The notes under the pieces were generated by a model that saw nothing but the letters and a program-made list of their open reading frames with translations, made no database searches and was not told the DNA's origin. A program made the position numbers and the translations under genes. A stretch of DNA of 64,000 nt from assembly GCA_963675435.1 (NCBI GenBank), contig OY776216.1, positions 1,612,001 through 1,676,000 on the forward strand, read 5' to 3'. Below, piece by piece: positions 60,057-64,000 of this stretch. How positions within the stretch are numbered: the stretch's first letter is position 1; every line of letters begins with the position of its first letter. This DNA comes from Saccharicrinis sp963675435. GTDB taxonomy: Bacteria > Bacteroidota > Bacteroidia > Bacteroidales > Marinilabiliaceae.

Positions 60057-61880
60057 ATGACTTTTGAGAGAACGTTTGATATTTTAAGTCACTTAAAAGA
60101 GAATAGCAAAAAGCAAGATATTCTCTGTGCTAAAAAGAATGGAAGTTGGGTAAAGTTTAGTGTGCATGACTATAACCGCAATGCAAGAGATTTTGCAAAG
60201 GGACTTATCCAAATGGGGTTTAAAAAAGGAGATAAGATTGCTACAGTTTCCAATAATCGTCCGGAATGGAATTTTGTAGATATGGGCATGAGTATGATAG
60301 GTGTTATTCATGTTCCTATATATCCAACAATTAGTGAAGAAGAATTTGCATATATTTTCAATCATTCTGAGGTGAAGATGGTGATTGTATCGGATGCTAC
60401 TTTGTATAAAAAGATAAAACCAATAGTTGCTCAAATTCAAAATATTAAGCATTTCTATACATTTAACATTATTGATGATGTTCAGAACTGGAACGAAATA
60501 TCAAAGTTGGGAGAGGAGCATCGCGTAAAATTAAAGTATGAACTCGAGCATAAAAAAGATGAGGTTAGCAGTAATGATGTAGTCTCAATTATTTACACCT
60601 CCGGAACTACAGGTATGCCTAAGGGTGTAATGCTTACACATAGTAACTTTTTAAATAATGTTACCGGAGTTTGGGATATGTTTCAGATAGATAGCAATTC
60701 ACGGGTGTTGAGTTTTTTGCCACTGTGCCATGTATATGAACGCATGGTGAATTATCTTTTTCAGGCTAAAGAGTGTAGTATTTATTATGCCGAAAGCTTG
60801 GGCTCTATAGCCTCGGATATGGCAAGTGCAAAGGTGAATGCTTTTGCAACAGTTCCAAGAGTTATTGAGCGTATTTATGATAAAATTGTATCTAAAGGAG
60901 AGGATTTGAGTGGATTGAAAAAGATCATTTTCTTTTGGGCAATGCGTTTAGGAGAAAAATATTGCGATGAAAATAACAATAGTTTTATTTATAAACTTAA
61001 GTTAAGATTGGCCCGTAAATTGGTTTTTAGTAAGTGGCAACGTTCATTTGGAGGTGAATTAAAGTTTGTTATTTCAGGGGGAGCTGCTCTTCAACCACGA
61101 TTGAGTAGGTTATTTTTTGCTGCCGGAATTCATTTAATGGAAGGCTATGGTTTAACAGAAACATCACCTGTAATTGCAGCAAATTATTCAATAAAATCTG
61201 GTAATTTAAAAATAGGAACAGTAGGTCCTGTATTGAAAAATATTGATGTTAAAATTGACCAGGACGGGGAGATATTAACCAAAGGTTCCTGTGTGATGAA
61301 GGGATATTATAAGAATCCTGACTTAACAGCTGAAGTTATTGACGAGGATGGCTGGTTTCATACGGGCGATATTGGTGAATTAGTGGATGGGAAGTTTTTA
61401 AAGATTACCGACAGGAAAAAGGAGATGTTTAAAACATCGAGTGGAAAGTACGTAGCACCACAGGCAATAGAAAATATGCTAAAAGAATCTATTTTTATTG
61501 AGCAATCGATGGTAGTTGGAGAGAGTGAGAAATTTGCCAGTGCTTTGATTTCTCCAAACTTCGATTATTTGCACATGTGGGCTCATGATCATAAAATACA
61601 TTTTAGAGATAATAAAGAACTGGTTACAGATAAAAAGATTCTGAAAATCTATCAGAAAGAAGTTGGAAAAATAAATAAATTATTGGGGCAGCATGAGCAA
61701 ATTAAGCGGTTTAGAATTGTATGTGAACCATGGTCTGCTCCGGGAGGAGAGTTGTCTGCTACCCTAAAACTAAAGCGACGTGTATTGTATGTAAAATATG
61801 CCGATATTCTTAGGGATATCTACTCCTATGAATTAGGTCAGGATAATAAAGGTTCAATTAGTTTTAACAGAGATAATTAA
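60057..61880 (+). CDS. long-chain acyl-CoA synthetase (AMP-forming)
   Basis: The 607-residue ANL-superfamily ligase activates fatty acids with ATP and CoA. The P-loop is IIYTSGTTGMPKG (178-190). Further on are LPLCHVYERMVNYLF, the long-chain-type GGAALQPRLSRLFFAAGIHLMEGYGLTETSPVIAAN, DGWFHTGDIGELVDGKFLKITDRKKEMFKTSSGKYVAPQ and the C-terminal lid. It matches the bacterial FadD15-like (AMP-dependent synthetase) group common in Bacteroidota. There is no membrane segment or signal. A palindrome in its upstream region may control it. It is terminated at 61921. Confidence 0.92.
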   Translation: MTFERTFDILSHLKENSKKQDILCAKKNGSWVKFSVHDYNRNARDFAKGLIQMGFKKGDKIATVSNNRPEWNFVDMGMSMIGVIHVPIYPTISEEEFAYIFNHSEVKMVIVSDATLYKKIKPIVAQIQNIKHFYTFNIIDDVQNWNEISKLGEEHRVKLKYELEHKKDEVSSNDVVSIIYTSGTTGMPKGVMLTHSNFLNNVTGVWDMFQIDSNSRVLSFLPLCHVYERMVNYLFQAKECSIYYAESLGSIASDMASAKVNAFATVPRVIERIYDKIVSKGEDLSGLKKIIFFWAMRLGEKYCDENNNSFIYKLKLRLARKLVFSKWQRSFGGELKFVISGGAALQPRLSRLFFAAGIHLMEGYGLTETSPVIAANYSIKSGNLKIGTVGPVLKNIDVKIDQDGEILTKGSCVMKGYYKNPDLTAEVIDEDGWFHTGDIGELVDGKFLKITDRKKEMFKTSSGKYVAPQAIENMLKESIFIEQSMVVGESEKFASALISPNFDYLHMWAHDHKIHFRDNKELVTDKKILKIYQKEVGKINKLLGQHEQIKRFRIVCEPWSAPGGELSATLKLKRRVLYVKYADILRDIYSYELGQDNKGSISFNRDN

Positions 61881-61920
61881 ATGATTGGTTAATTGAAGCA
61901 ATTTTAAAACGATATATTAA

Positions 61921-61960
61921 AAAAAGCCAGCTTATAAAATCCATAAGCCGGCTTTTCTTA
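61921..61960 (+). terminator. terminator after acyl-CoA synthetase gene
   Basis: The stem AAAAGCC-A-GCTTAT pairs with ATAAGC-C-GGCTTTT (one mismatch) around a 7-base loop at 61936-61942, followed by a T-rich end. It lies 21 bp before the second copy of the 262-bp element. Confidence 0.75.
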
Positions 61961-61980
61961 TTTATATTTCAAAAATTACC

Positions 61981-62242
61981 TAATAACCCGAGTTCGATAT
62001 AAAATTATTGGCTCAGACCGCTTATAAATAAAGAGTTTCAATGAATATTTGTGAAGTCATAGCGGGCTATGTCAAATAAATATGAAGAAGAAAATCGTTG
62101 TTTATATGTGGCTTTCTATTAAAATACTAATCTACTTCGTTAAATTCTTCTACCATAGCTCGCTATGCAAAAAGAATTTGTCTTGTATATCAGCATTTTA
62201 ATAAAATCTGAGCTCTTTAATTTTAATCGAAATCGGGTTAAT
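61981..62242. repeat. 262-bp MITE-like inverted-repeat element, copy 2
   Basis: This is a near-identical partner of 1839-2100 in the same orientation. Here both 36-bp terminal inverted repeats (61982-62017 and 62207-62242) keep the outer word AACCCGA / TCGGGTT, which copy 1 has lost at its right end. It lies between convergent genes, 21 bp after a terminator and 2 bp from the pruA stop codon. It has no coding potential. Confidence 0.82.
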
Positions 62243-62244
62243 AC

Positions 62245-63873
62245 TTACTCTTCCAAAAATGGATATTTAAAATCTTTAGCAGGTACAAAAGTTTCTTTAA
62301 TAGTACGTGGACTAACCCATCTCATAAGGTTAATAGCAGAACCTGCTTTATCATTAGTACCAGATCCTCTTGAACCACCAAATGGTTGTTGTCCAACAAC
62401 AGCACCAGTCGGTTTATCATTGATATAGAAGTTACCAGCAGTATGTGTTAATCTTTTAGTTAACATTTCAGCGGCGTATCTGTCTTGTGAAAAGATAGCA
62501 CCGGTTAATGCATACATCGAAGTGTTGTCTAAAATATCTAAAGTAGCATCTAGTTCTGCATCTTTATAAACATATAAAGTAACAACAGGCCCAAACAACT
62601 CTTCTTCCATAGTTGCATACTTAGGATTAGTGGTTTGAATGATTGTTGGATCAATAAAATAACCTACAGATTTATCATAATTTCCACCAAAAATTACTTC
62701 AGCTTCTTTACTTTCCTTAGCATCATCAATCGCTTTTGATAATTTATTGAAAGAATCTTCATCAATAACTGCATTTACAAAGTTTGAGAAGTCTTCAGGA
62801 GTACCTAATTTAACTTCTGCCATTTGAGCGCCTAAATAGCCTTTAATTGCCGCCCAACGACTTTCTGGAACGTAAACACGTGAAGCTGCAGAACATTTTT
62901 GTCCCTGATATTCAAATCCGCCTCGTACAATTGCAGTAGCAACAGCTTGAGCATCGCACGATTTGTGTGCAAAAATATAATCTTTACCTCCTGTTTCTCC
63001 AACAATTCGAGGATATGTTTTGTATTTATGAATGTTTTCACCAATCGTTTTCCACATGCTTTGGAATACAGCAGTAGAACCAGTAAAGTGAATACCAGTA
63101 AACTCTGGGTGCTCAAAAATTACTTTAGCCGCAACAGGACCAGAAGCATAAACAAGGTTAATAACACCATCAGGTAAACCAGCTTCTTTAAAAAGTTGCA
63201 TAATAATATTTGCAGAATAAACAGCAGTTTTAGATGGTTTCCAAACTACAGTGTTACCCATTAAAGCTGGGGCTGAAGGTAAGTTTCCAGCAATAGATGT
63301 AAAGTTGAAAGGAGTTAAGGCAAAAACAAAACCTTCTAATGGTCTATATTCAACACGATCCCAAATACCCGGAGCAGACTCTGGTTGATCAGCATAGATT
63401 TCTGTCATGTACTGAACATTGAATCTTAAAAAGTCGGCAAACTCACAAGCTGCATCAATCTCTGCCTGAAAAGCATTTTTAGATTGACCTAACATGGTAG
63501 CCGCATTAATTTTCTGACGGTAAGGACCAGCAAGTAGATCAGCCGCTTTTAAAAATATTGAAGCTCTGTGTTCCCAGCTTAACGCTTCCCATTGTGGTTT
63601 AGCTTTAAGAGCTGCATCAATAGCTTGATAAACGTGAGTTTCATCACCCTGGTGGTAATAACCTAAGCAATGCTTGATATCGTGAGGTGGATGTATCGAC
63701 TTTTTATCACCAGTTCTTACTTCTTCTCCTCCAATATACATCGGAATATCTACCTCCACTTCTCTAAAGGCTTTAACTTGTGCTTTTAGTTCTTCTCGTT
63801 CAGATGAACCTGGAGCATATGATAATACAGGTTCATTTTTTGCTTTGGGTACGTTAAATATTCCTTTTGGCAT
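62245..63873 (-). CDS. pruA: L-glutamate gamma-semialdehyde (1-pyrroline-5-carboxylate) dehydrogenase
   Basis: The 542-residue NAD-dependent aldehyde dehydrogenase oxidises glutamate semialdehyde to glutamate, the second step of proline breakdown. It has FALTPFNFTSIAGNL, WKPSKTAVYSANIIMQLFKEAGLPDGVINLV, GIHFTGSTAVF, catalytic Glu293 in VGETGGKDYIFAH and Cys327 in EYQGQKCSAASRVYVP. PFGGSRGSGTNDKAGSAINLMRWVSPR near the end is specific to the mono-functional, mitochondrial-like P5CDH group. No proline dehydrogenase gene is adjacent. The ATG at 63873 gives a standard N-terminus (MPKGIFNVPKAKNEP). Confidence 0.95.
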   Translation of the reverse strand: MPKGIFNVPKAKNEPVLSYAPGSSEREELKAQVKAFREVEVDIPMYIGGEEVRTGDKKSIHPPHDIKHCLGYYHQGDETHVYQAIDAALKAKPQWEALSWEHRASIFLKAADLLAGPYRQKINAATMLGQSKNAFQAEIDAACEFADFLRFNVQYMTEIYADQPESAPGIWDRVEYRPLEGFVFALTPFNFTSIAGNLPSAPALMGNTVVWKPSKTAVYSANIIMQLFKEAGLPDGVINLVYASGPVAAKVIFEHPEFTGIHFTGSTAVFQSMWKTIGENIHKYKTYPRIVGETGGKDYIFAHKSCDAQAVATAIVRGGFEYQGQKCSAASRVYVPESRWAAIKGYLGAQMAEVKLGTPEDFSNFVNAVIDEDSFNKLSKAIDDAKESKEAEVIFGGNYDKSVGYFIDPTIIQTTNPKYATMEEELFGPVVTLYVYKDAELDATLDILDNTSMYALTGAIFSQDRYAAEMLTKRLTHTAGNFYINDKPTGAVVGQQPFGGSRGSGTNDKAGSAINLMRWVSPRTIKETFVPAKDFKYPFLEE

Positions 63874-64000
63874 AATTGTAAATTTTAATGTTTTTTATAT
63901 CAAGATGTATTACTTGCAAATTCATAAACAAATTTACAATTGAACAGGTGGTTTTTAAATGAATTATATCAGGGTTCAACCATGATTCTAATCAGGGTTA
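63874..64000. other. upstream region of pruA, with a long inverted repeat
   Basis: A perfect 12-bp inverted repeat (AATTGTAAATTT at 63874-63885, AAATTTACAATT at 63930-63941) is separated by 44 bases just upstream of the pruA start. It contains only one G or C per arm. It could pair in the pruA leader, but AT-rich chance cannot be excluded. Confidence 0.3.

Noticed and set aside
62165..62428. 87-codon plus-strand frame starting inside the second repeat element
   Set aside because: It reads from the repeat into the antisense of pruA; its copy-1 counterpart diverges after the element, so there is no coding signal.
63874..63941. 12-bp inverted repeat upstream of pruA as an operator
   Set aside because: Arms are almost entirely A and T and 44 bases apart; chance is a real alternative, so it is only described as part of the upstream region.
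1..64000. tRNA, rRNA, tmRNA, intact insertion sequence, prophage or toxin-antitoxin genes
   Set aside because: Read through on both strands by eye; no cloverleaf, transposase, integrase or phage structural product was recognised.

Overview
The window is 64 kb of AT-rich chromosomal DNA from a Bacteroidota bacterium, most likely class Bacteroidia and near the marine Marinilabiliales/Marinifilaceae. That placement is inferred from protein style, not from a search. Supporting signs are type IX secretion (T9SS) cargo with both type A and type B C-terminal sorting domains, a PorP/SprF partner protein, a DUF6266 protein, a Bacteroidota-style LptE, a glycogen branching enzyme of the GH13_8 type, starts without clear Shine-Dalgarno sequences, and -7 boxes resembling TAnnTTTG.

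Layout. 1-4111: glycogen metabolism, a 5'-truncated alpha-glucan phosphorylase converging on glgB, with a 262-bp inverted-repeat element between them. 4368-9682: a co-directional run of a sigma-54 activator, LptE lipoprotein, TPR protein, SecG, GroES and GroEL, broken by a strong terminator after secG. 9683-16027: iron superoxide dismutase, nitroreductase, a secreted carboxypeptidase-regulatory-like protein, an orphan DUF6266 gene, folE and dprA, separated by long gaps holding decayed palindromic and low-complexity repeats. 16316-41410: one 25-kb gene for an 8364-residue T9SS surface protein, followed by a PorP/SprF-family gene. 42806-53852: OmpH-like lipoprotein, glycosyltransferase, FtsB/DivIC-like protein, a CapA-family protein, MerR regulator, Nif3 and zinc-ribbon pair, TPR protein, a T9SS type A cargo and an NhaC-family antiporter. 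53998-63873: YqgE, a three-gene biotin-dependent acyl-CoA carboxylase, a second CapA-family protein, acyl-CoA synthetase and a glutamate-semialdehyde dehydrogenase (pruA). A second copy of the 262-bp element lies next to pruA.

How the genes fit together. Most of the window is housekeeping: storage polysaccharide, envelope biogenesis and protein export, protein folding, oxidative stress, and acyl-CoA and amino-acid metabolism. The dominant accessory feature is the giant adhesin-like protein with its PorP/SprF partner, which together look like a SprB/SprF-type surface-adhesion locus. It contains about 45 SprB-like repeats, three tandem super-repeats of about 900 residues with a partial fourth, then 19 units of about 83 residues, two PKD domains and a type B sorting domain.

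I saw no rRNA, tRNA, CRISPR array, prophage or intact insertion sequence, and no clear new defence or metabolic system. The most unusual items are the higher-order architecture of the giant protein and the pair of nearly identical inverted-repeat elements placed at the 3' ends of convergent genes.
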